From Primulina eburnea (taxonomy: Eukaryota > Streptophyta > Magnoliopsida > Lamiales > Gesneriaceae), in assembly GCF_022965805.1 (NCBI RefSeq), contig NC_133104.1, positions 44,002,682-44,066,681 of the forward strand: a stretch of DNA of 64,000 nt. The letters run 5' to 3'. Position numbers and translations under genes: made by a program. The notes under the pieces are model-generated. The model had not been told where the DNA came from, did not search any database, and was given only the letters and a program-made list of their open reading frames with translations. Positions 23,599-35,299 of this stretch are shown in pieces (positions within the stretch are counted from its first letter, which is position 1; each line of letters starts with the position of its first letter).

Positions 23599-25791
23599 CG
23601 ATGATTCTTTCACCTCACCAGAAGAAAAATCTCCGACCCGCGATAAAAATGATATTAAAAGCATTCACACAGCAGCAGTACTTGTAAAGAAGAAGCTCCA
23701 GCGGATTACAAGATATTCCCATAATATAACCGTAATAACTACACTTACTATAATAACACGGTAATCATAATTTAAGGTACGTCTGATAGAAAAGATTAAA
23801 TCTTTTTTTTCTCAAAAAAGAAAAAGATCATACGCCGTAAGGTATATGTATCAGAACTTTATCATTTATATCAAAGAAAATTATGGGTGTTCGCGATTTA
23901 TCTTCAAGATTCAATGGAAAGAAAGAGAAAAAAAATGATATAGGATCTGTATCAGAAAAATATATAGATTCTGGGCGGAGATTAGCAATGGTTAAGGCAC
24001 CAGCCATGATTTCATTTTTGGTAGCTTAGATTCAGTAACGCTCGCACCAGAAGATGAGAATAATCTTGCTTCATGTGTATGTACGCATGAGCATATATAT
24101 ATAAATATAAATATATATTGCTTGTATGTATATGTGTCTGTGTGTGTGTGTGTGAGAAGAGAAATCAAGAGGCGGGTGCAATTGGGGTGGAGAAAAGAAG
24201 ATGAAATGGAGTGTTGGGAAGGTGGAAGAGGAAGGTGTGGGTAATTAAGAGACGCAAGCAAACAAGTGAATGCAAAATAATAAGAGAGCTTTTAAAACAG
24301 GACTTAAATTTTTCAATATATATATTTTCCATAAAGATATATTATGAATGCAAAATAATAAGAGAGCTTTTAAAAGGGACTTAAATTTTTCAATATATAT
24401 ATTTTCCGTAAAGATATATCTTAGTTTTACTTAATTTTAATTACTATTAAATAATTAGTTATTAACTATTAACTAATTAGTAAAAGTCTGAATATACTTG
24501 AATGTCAAACATATAGATACATATATATAAATGAGATTTATATGTATATATAAATGAGTAAAACAAATAAATAAAAAAATCATAATTATAAATTTTTATA
24601 ATACTTGATCGAAGTTGCAAACACAATGACTTGCAGGAAATATTTATTATTGGAAAGATTCAAAAATATTCTCGCAAAAAAACGTATGTATGATGATATT
24701 TATTGAAAATTTAAGATTGGATTCGAGTAAAGTGAAATTAGTCCGAGTGCAGATCTCGAATTTAATCTAAGCATGAAATCACGAAAGAGCCCGTTAGAAA
24801 AAAGATTTCAAGTCAGAGACTGCGTATATAATAAGATAACAACTAAGGGTGCTGCTGAAAGTCAATTCAGTGAATGAATTGAACGCTCAAACCTATCATA
24901 TAGGAGAATACCCGAGTTTGTCATGGACCACATACTTTAGGTAGGAATGGACCGGGGATCCAAAGTCCGGTTTGGACATGTTCCTGATGCGCCTGTTCAT
25001 AGGGTATCATATGGTGATATCGTAATTAATGGCGTGGCCGTCCGGCGCGGGAGCCACACCCGGCTTATTAAATTCGATCAGCTCTTATGGCATATAAAGG
25101 AATGGGTGTTTAATAATTAATATTTTGGTCTTGAACTCGATATTTAGAAGACGGGTGCTACTAAACCAAGAAGCCTATGGCAATTGGCATCTAATTTTTA
25201 TGCACATCTTGTAATAAATATGCCACATCTCCACGAGGACCGATAATCTTTGGATATCTAAATTAACAATAACATTACGTGAAGAGTATTATGTACTTGG
25301 GAGGTAAAGAATATTTTGTTTGTAATAAAGGCTTAGATATTAGTTCATGGAGTGTAATTATTTATTTATTTTTGTATCGATTGATTTCTTGATCCAAATC
25401 AATAGATTGTTGTAATGATCTTTCTAAATATTTGTAATAATTAAGGAACTTATTCTCGTATTTGGGTGTCGTAAAATATATTGTTTGTATTTATTTGATT
25501 CTCCAGAAACAATATATGGGCGGATATTTTAAGTAAATATCCCGATTTACGTAGGTAATATCGAGGGGTAATTTGACAATTACGAAAAGAGGGGTGAAAT
25601 GGCCATATCAAACCTACCGAAAATTGTATCGCTGAATCTTTAATATAGTAATAGAAGATTTATATGAAATACTTGTCATTTTATATGGAGACACGGAAGA
25701 CAAGATTATCGAACAAAGAAGAAAGCTTTATCTTATTGCATATCAATTTAACTCGTCTGTCCCATAAAATTTTCAAGTACATTGTCAGTTT
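23599..25791. other. 5' flank of HDG11 and spacer to the CNGC remnant
   Basis: Contains a (GT)n tract (about 24138-24154) and a 78-base tandem duplication (24268-24421). No L1-box (TAAATGYA) was noticed in the part next to the start codon. No gene recognised. Confidence 0.5.
24268..24421. repeat. 78-base tandem duplication upstream of HDG11
   Basis: Two adjacent units start GAATGCAAAATAATAAGAGA (24268 and 24346) and differ at only a few positions (AAAACAGG/AAAAGGG, CCATAAAG/CCGTAAAG). The duplication is recent. Confidence 0.85.
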
Positions 25792-26343
25792 CTATATTGA
25801 ATGACGATAGTTTGGTGAGCCAGAAGAATCAGCACAACTTAGTCTCTTCTTCCTGTATCTCCATGCTACCTGAATTTCCTTCGCTGCAAGTCCTCGCCAG
25901 TAAGGCGGTTCGTACCTGTCGTAGTTAACTATGCCAGAGAGGCAGCTCGACGGAGCAGACACATTTGTTGCTCCCCAAGGATGGAAGATAAATTCCAAGA
26001 ATTTTGTGCACATACTTGTTTGCTACTGAAAATTGGCTCCTTGAACACGAGAACTTCTCAAGAATCTGGCAAAAAGACTCGTAACTTCTTCGAGATCAGC
26101 AGCTTGTAAAACAAAAGCTTCTACGTTAGTTAAGCATCTTGCCAACCTGTTGCTCAGCAATCTGTGTCCTGGAAGTCTGGTTCGTCTTCCATCTGAAGAA
26201 TAAAACACATGGGGGAATTCAACAGTTCTGCGCCTACTAACATATCGAAAGATATTGTGTGAAAGTAGGAACCTTTGTTTACAGAAGAATGCTCTAGGCA
26301 CCATGTGAGGAGTTCTTCGCCCAAATTCATGTTGTCACGAGCC
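25792..26343 (-). pseudogene. Truncated CNGC19/20-type cyclic nucleotide-gated channel gene, 3' end only
   Basis: Three exon-like blocks on the minus strand encode the C-terminal part of a plant cyclic nucleotide-gated channel. They are 26273-26343 (LGEELLTWCLEHSSVNK), about 26040-26192 (DGRRTRLPGHRLLSNR, CLTNVEAFVLQAADLEEVTS, LFARFLRSSRVQGA) and 25792-25915 (YEPPYWRGLAAKEIQVAWRY, then RKKRL to a stop). These correspond to the end of the cyclic-nucleotide-binding domain and the IQ-like calmodulin site. Nothing resembling the membrane segments, pore or first half of the binding domain was found upstream on this strand up to 27.5 kb. At the junction after RVQGA, the expected codons and GT donor are replaced by sequence that reads into a TAG; a later GTATG donor lies beyond that stop. 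An intact gene would be about 700 codons. I read this as a fragment or pseudogene. A 3' gene end spliced to unseen exons is possible but unlikely. Confidence 0.68.
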
Positions 26344-26968
26344 CTGCAATAAATACGACCCTTCAAACTCACTATAAAGCCAAGCAACTTTCGACTCATT
26401 TCCGTTGGTTAATTTGGAGCTGATGCTTAGACCAGTGAAAATAAATAATTATATAACCAAGTTCGTGTATAGCAATGGAACTTAAATCTTTTAAGTTATA
26501 ATGCACCACAAGTACCATATTTCTATTATCGTATCACATATGCAGTCACACATTATAACAGGACAATTGCTACTTCCACAGACCTAACTTTTCCCTACCT
26601 TGACTGCTTCTACGTACTACTCATGGGATTCGCCCTTAAATTTAATCAATCGTAAGATTGAATAACTGCTGGTTTACCAAACTTATAGCTGATTGTAAGG
26701 ATGTTATTAAAATCCTTTAACCTAAGACTATAGCACAAATGCCATATTTTGATTACTTTGATGCATGGGCAACTAACTACACAGCAAAACAGGATAATTT
26801 AACTTTGAAACTTTTATGTAATGAACTACCGAAAATAAAATGCACATTCTTGATATGAGTAGAACATATCAAATCTTTTAAACCCTCATTAACTGCACAG
26901 TCTCGTACCTGAACTGAACAGTTTCGGAATCTCTCTCCCCGAGATAGGTTCATTCATGTTTTCTTCGT

Positions 26969-27185
26969 CTAGAAGTCTTTCAGGAGCTTCTCATTGTCTG
27001 TGCAACCTGATGACACCGGCGATCAGCCCCGCCCTCTTCGTCCTGGGCCTCACACATCAGACAACGGCTTGATGATTAGTGGAGGTCGTGGTGGTGCAGG
27101 TGCGAGGAGTAGCAGGGTTCCTATGGGTACTGATGTGAGACCACTGCCACAGCTTAGGGACAACGTGAAAAGGATTATGTTTTAA
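26969..27185 (+). other. Exon-like coding segment of unknown origin
   Basis: A GC-richer stretch on the plus strand, preceded by a T-rich tract and possible AG acceptors near 26971 and 26981, reads SVQPDDTGDQPRPLRPGPH, then SDNGLMISGGRGGAGARSS, VPMGTDVRPLPQLRDNV and KRIMF before a stop at 27183-27185. Composition and codon use look like a real 3'-terminal exon rather than noise. No upstream exon was recognised on this strand; the next DNA upstream holds the CNGC remnant on the other strand. I do not recognise the family. It could be a stranded last exon of a lost gene, or a captured gene fragment. Confidence 0.4.
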
Positions 27186-27535
27186 ATCACTGTATATTCC
27201 CAAAAAAAAAAATTCTTTCTAGATTTCTTGTAGCATTGTAACTTATAATTTATTTTATAATTAAAATAAGTTTTTTTAAATATAAATTTCTAACTATCAT
27301 TAATAAGCAGATAGATTGCATTTTTGGTAATTTATTAAAAAAAAAAGTAAACATGATTCAAATGCAATCGTAGGTCATTTCGATTCGTAACGAAATGGGT
27401 ATGAATTGCTATTTGTTAGTTTCTAAGGTACCAATATGTTATTTTGAGAAAATGGAAGGGGTTAAATTCCTAAAACAGTTTTGTTTTTATCGCGTCCGGG
27501 GATATGATATCACCGGACGAGATGACGCCGCAGGA

Positions 27536-29204
27536 ATGGCCACCGCCACCTTCGTTCACCACATTCGACCTCGCCCTCTCCTCGCGACGCCGCCGCAGCT
27601 CCTAGTCAGAGTAAGAACACTTAAATCGGAAAGATTCTTCTATTCCTCACCTCTTAAGGCCAACAAGCTTGTAAGTGGTGTTCGGGAATGTCATCTCCCA
27701 ATTGCAGCGTATCTCCCACTTAGGTCGGTCTTCTTCTGCGTCGAGAACGCATTTCACTCCTTCCACCAAACTCTTTGTTAGCGGCCAGCTCTCTCTCTCC
27801 ACTAACTTTTTATTTGTTTTTTTTTAAAAAAAAATTCTGTGTTTTCTGGAAATTTTTAGTGCCTCTTCAATGGTGTTTCTATACAATATGTAGCTGTGGT
27901 TGCAAATTTAATATTATGTTCAAATGTTGGAGCTCTCATGCATAGTCAGTCACAAGTCTGATTAGGATTTCTAACTTTTACATAGTTTCTTATTCATAAT
28001 TTTGTAAAGTATGAACAGAATAATAATTTAAATATGAAAAAACAAAAAATCATAACTTCGAGCTCGACCAAAATACTTCAAGTACTAGTACGTGGTTGAG
28101 TTGAACATTGATGCAAGTGGATCGGCTCTGTTGCACCCCTATGTATGATGTTCACAAAAAAATTAATAAAAACAACAATAACAATAATATTAATAATTAT
28201 TATTACAACGGTTGCTGACTTGCTGTGCAATGACTTCTGAGCTTTGGGTGTGTGAGAAATGTGTTTCCGTTTGTGTTCTGAATGCATTGAGGGTTTTTTT
28301 TTTTCAGGGCTCTCATTTAGGACTACAGAGGAGAGTCTAAGAAATGCATTCCAAAACTTTGGTGAGCTTATCGAAGGTCAGAATTGCATCATAAAACTTG
28401 GTTGCCAAATTCTTTATTAAAAGTTCTTTTCTGCTGTGTTTGTATCAGGGAATTTTTTTAATATTTGTATACATTTATTTTCTTCACTTAGTAATTTGAA
28501 TATGGCACGTTGAAATTAACCAAAATCATCAATCCTGATGTTCTCTCTATAGGATTGTTAAATCATGCTGTATTATTTCAGAAATCAGAATCGTGATATG
28601 ATGTAAATGGATTTTAAATCCATAAAATTATCGTTTGACCCACACAAATGGTTGAATTTTCGGTTTCAAGATTCTGATTGAGAACATGTTGTATTATCAT
28701 TGTAGTGAATTTGGTGATGGATAATATAGCTAACAGGCCGAGGGGCTTTGCATTCTTAAGATATGCCACGGCAGAGGAGTCTGAGAAAGCCATTGAAGGT
28801 ATGCACGGAAAGGTTAAGTGGCCTTTTCACACAAATGTAAAAAAGTCTAGATTGCAGATTGGAAGATCTCTCTTTAACACTGAGATTTCAGGATAAAAAA
28901 GCAGAGATCTAAATGCAAAAAAACCTTTCATCCAAGTTAGTTTCACGAAATTCTTCATTGCAAATCAAATCACATTGGTTGTAACAAAATTTTCTAGAGA
29001 AATAGATGTCATGTTGTTCGAATGAATTATACTCGTGTTATTGTTCATTTCAAAAAAATTCTCTGGTTCTGAATTGGCCTCCCAACGTCCTTGCAGTTTA
29101 TCGATGGCCGAGTAATCTTTGTCGAGGTAGCAAAATCCGGAAGCGGGCTACAGCAAGGGCTTAAGCAGAAACCTGGAGAGAGATGGAGCGATCCTTCTCA
29201 ATAG
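27536..29204 (+). CDS. ORRM6: Organelle RRM-domain protein, ORRM6-like, 4 exons, about 141 aa
   Basis: RNA-recognition-motif protein of the family whose Arabidopsis member ORRM6 acts in chloroplast RNA editing and stabilisation. Exons: 27536-27677, 28308-28376, 28706-28812, 29097-29204; 426 nt in frame. Residues 1-40 (MATATFVHHIRPRPLLATPP, then basic/Ser-rich) look like an organelle transit peptide. The RRM follows: a reduced RNP2 (KLVSGLSF), RTTEESLRNAFQNFGELIE, VMDNIANRP, RNP1 (RGFAFLRY), AIEGMHGKFIDGRVIFVEVA. The C-terminal tail after the RRM is short. The exon 1 donor is uncertain. The consensus CTT/GTAAGT site at 27671 breaks the frame; a weak site at 27678 keeps it but yields an RNP2 one residue short of the usual LYVSGL. 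Either a micro-exon has been missed, the motif has lost a codon, or the gene is slightly damaged. An earlier in-frame ATG at 27395 gives an unlikely leader. Confidence 0.76.
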
Positions 29205-29986
29205 CATGTGGAAAAAAAATCTCTGCGAGGCAATTTCTACTCCGGTTGCGTTAGGCACGCTTGGTGATAAATGTAATTCGACCAAGATTTTAGTTCTCTG
29301 TTTTGCCAAAAGCAGCCGATTCTTGGTTACCAAGCTAAATTGACATACCGAGAGCACGGGTTTTACCTGACAATTTCACCCAGCTTGTTGAACAGTGAAT
29401 GTTGAATTGTATACATTTACCAATCCACTTAACGGTGCTGAATCTCAACGTTGACGTAGCCACATTCAATTGTATTTTCTTTAAAAAACAAAACATATAT
29501 ATTATCTACAACATTGTCGGAGGAACCACGATATCAATGAATATATCTCCGACTACAATCTCTCGATATGATAAGGGGTGGTGTGCGACTCATGCATTGT
29601 TATCGTGGTAAGATACCATAGAATGAATTCAGGAAATGGAAAATATATATACCAAGAAACAGCATGTGCAGTAAAACTTTAGTGCGAACTTATCTTTTTA
29701 ACAGCGTCTGGTGTTAAAAAATCAGAAATGGAAATGTCTTGGTTGCTAAGGAAACAATTAATGTGTGTAATTCCTGATAATACATCGACCAAGAGTCGAG
29801 TTGTAACTTAGCAGCAGCAATTGACAGGGCTGTTTAACACCATCGGCATTAGCTAACACATGGTTCAGATTTCTTTACAAGAATGGCTGGCAACTGAAAA
29901 GGTTCATAATTATGAAGTTCCACAAAAAATAAACAATTTATTTGGTTAGAAAGGTTCCAAGACCCGGGGTTACCATATAGAATCAG
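29205..29986. other. Convergent 3' intergenic spacer (ORRM6-like / RVE)
   Basis: Two gene ends meet here. No further ORF or repeat stands out. Confidence 0.55.
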
Positions 29987-32524
29987 CTATGAGCAAACAC
30001 GAGCTCGTCGACTCTCTCGTTCTTGAAGAAACGACATGGCTGACTTGTCTTCCCTCTCTGCTAAACACCGCTTATAGGGAACGAAACCCTTCAAGCATTC
30101 CGTTTTAGTAGAATTTGATTCACGATCTGACTGGCGGGATACCTCACTGATTGACCCATGGTTTGAACCAGATAAAGACTCTTTCTTTTGAAGATCTTCT
30201 TCTTTGAAGGCTTCGGCACACAGAGGATTTCCAGCCTTTTCTGCTGCCTTTAGCTTACATGAAGTGAGATGATTGTGGACCAGCGTTTGATACCAGTACC
30301 ACCAAGACAATCCAAAAACGTTCTCCATGTGGCTAGAAACGCTCTTCAACAAATGTGTTGGTAAACTGAAGGGAGTCAGCGCACTTGGGACAAATTCAGA
30401 CTTGTGCGCATGGAAGTTCTGAAAGAGCTTCTCGCTGTTGTTTTCCGGGGTCACATCCATAGGATCAAGTGGTAAAGATTTAGAGTTCTCAATAAGTTGT
30501 AAAGACTGTCTTGACAGATCTCTCACAAGAACGGTCTTTCCAAATAGTTTAATACTAGCACAAGATTCTTCAGTAGATGGATTATCCGTGGAAAACACAG
30601 TTGTTTGAGAAGCCAACTCGAATTTCTACATGCCCGTAAAGGGAAAAACAAAAAAAAAATTGTCAAAATCGAAGTAAGAGTTATCAGCTGAATTTATTGG
30701 CAGCATAAACGAATAAGTAAGATACCATTGTGGAGTTATCAACGGGGACTGTAATAGAGGATGCTTTCACAGAGTGATTAAAATCATCATCTTCTTTGGA
30801 AGCTAGGACAGATGTCACAAATTCATTATCATTCTCAGCTGCCATGAATTTGGCAGAACGTGCATCAGTAGCACATGAAGCTGGAGAAACACGAGCTTTA
30901 TGAACCTCAGGATCCGAACAAACTGTTGACAAAACTGAGGTTGGAGAGAGATTCTCTCTGTTGGCAAAAGAACCATCTGAAGAAGGCGATCTTACAGGTT
31001 GAGGTGAAACCAGAGATTCTGCTGTAACGGAATCAGCTTTACGAGGGTAAGGATGGAGGGGTTTCTTTTTGGGCCGTGGAGGAGGGATCTCATTTGGATT
31101 GAAATGTCTCTCGCCATCTATGCTTGAATCCCGAGTTACCTGAGGTTAAAGAAGGTAAAATATAAGATTGTGTAAATTGTATGAAATAAAAGAAAGTAGT
31201 TAAACAAACTATTCATATTGGTTCCAATGCTGTCTTTGATCATCTGTCCGAACACCGTGCATAAAAGCAGAAGCAAACTTAAAACATGTAAATGATATTT
31301 GTTTACAATAGCACACCTTGGTAAAGAACTTTTGGGCATGACTGCGGATTTGAATGGCAGTCTTGGTGCCCACGTGTTCTGCAGAATGAAATGAATGACT
31401 AAAATACTTCAATAATACTTACAACAGCAAGTATAGCAAAACTTAAGACTTCCATGGGAGCCAAATTATCATATCTACCACTCACCTTCTATTTGACGCC
31501 AGGCACGACCGTATAGCTTCAAAGCTTCAAGAAACCTTTGATGTTCCTCCTCGGTCCATTTCTCTCGCTGTTTCGTTATCGTATATGGTTTTCTCACCTA
31601 ATACATATCATAAACACGTATATTATGATCAGTAGCCAAACAATGAGCCCGAGTCATCTCACTCATAAAAGTCACTTGATAAAATCACAAAAAGGAGAGA
31701 CGGACACCTTTGGTGGATCGCCTTTTCCATTAAATAGCAAGGCCTTAGATTGGCCAGCCGCGGGTTCCAGCTGTGAGCTAACCATAAGAGAGGCATCCTG
31801 CAGTATGACAGTCAGAACTAAATGAGAAAATCTTGATCTGAGTTCTGATAAAATACAACATTTGGAAGACTTCAAGCCACCCTTCTCCCTTGTGGTTTAC
31901 CGATCAATCACAGTTCACTAGATATACGTGTTTTCAAGAATTGATAAAAAGCTCGTTCAGATCACTGGACTATGAAATTTCTACCAAGTACACGCCATCT
32001 TCCATTCATTCATTTAGATCTTGGTAGCAGAACTCTTTCTCAACATAAATACAGACGCACAACTCATCTAACTTCTGTCAATTCAGCAAATAGAATTTTA
32101 TTTGTGGGAAAATCGTTAATTCAACAACAACCAATTATCCAAGTAGTATAACAGTTCGATCTGAAGACATATAAGTCGAAGGAAAAAAAAACGAGTTTTC
32201 AAAATTAAAGCGCCAAATCCACACATAATATCCTCGAATGGTTGACAAGGACAGTATGATCCAAACACTTGATTCATCACATCCCTCATACAGTTGCCTT
32301 ATTCTCATTTACACTTTATCCAGAGCATAATATTCTGCGTCAGCTTCAAGCTCACACATGTAGCTCGAGCGTGAACACAGATCAATAACGAATCAGTTCA
32401 CTAGTTCATCAAGTAAATGCAAATAAAACCATAAATCAACAGCAAAATGGCTCAACAATTACAAACCCAAGAAAAGAGAATAACCCGTTCCAAAGAAAGA
32501 ACATACCTTAGTTTCAGAAACCAT
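29987..32524 (-). CDS. RVE7: REVEILLE-type one-repeat MYB transcription factor, 444 aa
   Basis: Nuclear SHAQKYF-class MYB of the CCA1/LHY/REVEILLE family. The RVE1/2/7 members are morning-expressed and link the clock or phytochrome to auxin and growth. Exons: 32507-32524 (18 nt of CDS), 31708-31797, 31486-31597, 31317-31378, 30726-31139, 29987-30625; 1335 nt in frame. The MYB/SANT repeat is residues 37-94, starting [20 protein letters not shown], with tryptophans in EKW and RAW, and ending in [11 protein letters not shown]. It is followed by the family proline motif [17 protein letters not shown], then [13 protein letters not shown], and in the last exon [18 protein letters not shown] and GFVPYKRC. 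These place it in the RVE1/2/7 group rather than the LCL group (RVE4/6/8). The choice of RVE7 rests only on the neighbouring HDG11-like gene, since RVE7 and HDG12 are close in Arabidopsis; RVE1 is equally possible from sequence alone. Convergent with the ORRM6-like gene. Confidence 0.9.
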
Positions 32525-33221
32525 GGTTCCAATAAAACCGCGGCTAATAACAAAAGAGGAGAAAGATGGCAAAAGATAAAGGCTGCAGCTTTATCCCTTC
32601 AATATCAAGAAAACCTCCCACACTTCACTTCTCAGCTCTATTCATAACTCGAGAAGTGTAAAGGAGGAAAAAATAAAGAAACATATATGAAAAAAGAACC
32701 CAAGAAATGAAACAGACGGAGGGATCAGGTCCAGATGGGTTGCTGATGAATAAATGGAGTATAAATTTAGAGATAGTCGGGTGGAAAAACAACTACAGGG
32801 TACTCCACAACGGAATTTTTCTCGATTAAATTTTTACTTTTTGTGCGAAAAATTAATAATAAAATATGAATGGAAGGGTCGAGATAGGAGCAGGAAGGGC
32901 GAATGGTGGGGACAGGGATTATTTTGTGGCTGAGATTAAGTGGGCCTTTGACACGTGTCCTTTGTGTGCACTGTCTCCTATCTTTTTCTCATCTTGCAAG
33001 ATGCCTTCTTCGTTGCCTGGATTCTTTCTTTTTTTGAGATTTTATTTTATTTTATTTTTTGTGTAAGATTTACATATGAGTAGAAAAACGCCCGATTGGT
33101 TAAGGCTAAGCCATTAGATATTATATTACATATTAAATTAGTTGATTTCCTACTTTTAGTCATGTTTACCGCTTCCTCTAGATCGGTACTTTAATTTTCT
33201 TTGTGACTGTATGAAGACAAA

Positions 33222-33381
33222 AAGTTATGTGAACCGGTCTCACGCGTCGTATTTTGTGAGATGGATATCTTATTTGGTCAACCATGAAAAAATATTACTT
33301 TTTATGCTAAGAATATTATTTTTTAATTGTGAATATCGGTAGGATTGACACGTTATTCGTGAGACCGTCTCACAAGATACC
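33222..33381 (-). mobile_element. MITE copy 3, full length, reverse orientation
   Basis: Both inverted ends (ACCGGTCTCACG and CGTGAGACCGTCTCACAAG) and the whole interior match copy 1 read from the other strand. It lies ~700 bases upstream of the RVE start codon. Confidence 0.75.
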
Positions 33382-33965
33382 TATTCGTATATGAAAAGCT
33401 CAGATCGAAACCAATACCGAAACCGAAGTCGAGAATTTATTCCGAAATCGAATATATGTGAAACTATTAAATAATATTAAGTTTTCATCCTGAAATATTC
33501 ATAGATAATTTGGTTTATATAATTCAATTTACTTGGTTTATATAAATTAAATATAGACCACATTTTTATTTTTAATAGAAAAAAATATGTCCTAATCGTG
33601 ACTATCTTAAATTTTTCTATATATCTTTAATTTCTGCAGTTTCGTTTCTGGCAAATGATCCAAGTAAGGCCAAAGAATTGTTTATTATAATATTGGAGGA
33701 AAGATGTGAACCAACCAACAAGGACAAAGAAAATATACATTAATTTTTTGTAATAATAATAATAGACAACAACAATATCTTATCCTCCCATTGAGGCCAG
33801 CGGGACAGATCTTGTGATTCGCTTTGCTTGGTAACAGTTCCACTGATTCATTGTGTGGTCACAAATGCATCTCCTATTTTTGACCAAATTATTTATATAT
33901 ATATAAAATGAGGGAAAGATTTATGTGTGGTTGTGGCTGATTTACTTAAGGATGACAATGGACTC

Positions 33966-34053
33966 CGTCTCAAATCAAAAGTGAGTCTCATGTTAGATTG
34001 TCTCATAAATATAATTCGTGAAATCGTCTCACATAAGTTTTTGCTCAAATTAA
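33966..34053. mobile_element. Worn MITE relative
   Basis: Pieces such as CGTGAAATCGTCTCACATAAG at the right and a weak GTCTCA-rich left part. Too diverged to bound precisely. Confidence 0.35.
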
Positions 34054-35299
34054 ATATGTCCAGTCGAAGCGGGTTTAGACGGGATAAAGACAGATCCCAA
34101 GTGGATCTGGAGCAGGTCCCGATTTAGCCGTACCTGCAAATATATATTATTAATACTATAATTACATTTTTTTATATGAAAAATACATAATTTATAAATA
34201 ATTTTATTTTATAATAGGTTGATTTTTTTTATTATAAAATATTTAATATGTCAATATATAATTAGACATTTTGTTTTTTTAAATTAGTAATTAAATAATT
34301 AATTTTTAAAATGTTTATTTTGTATTTTTAAAAAAAAGGTTAACGGGTGCAGAGGGGCGAGGTCGGACGGGACGTGTCTCAGATTTTATCAAACTCGTCC
34401 CGTTATTATCCCAAGATCAAGATTTACTACTTCAAATGTATATATAAAAGTGAACATTTATTAATACATGAAAAATTTTCTTAATATTTATCAAAACATA
34501 TGAGTTCGATACACCTTTGAGATACTGCTACAGTGTGACATTTTTCCGATTTAGTTAATTACGTCTTAATTTTGACTCATAATTAAATTCGAACCAAAAA
34601 ATTTACACAAAAACTCAATTTGAGAACAATTAATGTTTTTTACAAAATTCAGCAACACTCGATTGAGCATCCAAACACAAGTAGTTTCGGCTCAATTCCA
34701 TTTATTTGAGGCCTTAACTTTTATATAAATGAAAAAAAATCAAAGGAATAGAGGGCCAATTTAATCTAGTTTAATGAAACATATAGTTTTTCGAAGAGAG
34801 AGTTCAGTCAGATCCTCCATCTACAAGAAGATTCACAAACAAATGCACAATTTGCTAAGATACCCATCACTACGTTTTCTTCATAAAAAATATGGGAGAA
34901 TATTGCTTACCAGTCCAAGTACTTGAATTGGCCTCAACAGAATGTTTCTATTCATACAACAAATGCTTGTATCCAGAAATAGAATCTCACATAACATTCA
35001 CATGTTACCAAACTATCAAAGCCTTCCACTTAGTACGTACAAAGAAATGAAACAATTTAATCAACGCTTGAAATAATCATCATTTTCCATATTCAAGGAG
35101 CAACTACCAGCATTATATTGGCCAAACCAATGCTCAAAATACAATTCCAGGACGGACTTGACAGTCTCGTTTCTCATTGTGCCATTCATAACTTCATCCT
35201 CTGCCTGTCCAAAATTTGTGGGGGGAAGAAAAGGCTACTTGAAAAAGTAATCGCGATAGTGACACCATGTGTGCCCCAATATGAAGTCAAATGCATCAT

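Larger units (their letters stand above)
32525..35299. other. 5' flank of RVE and 3' flank of TTL
   Basis: Holds a full MITE copy (33222-33381) and a worn one (about 33966-34053), plus AT-rich sequence. No evening element (AAAATATCT) was noticed close to the RVE start. Confidence 0.5.
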
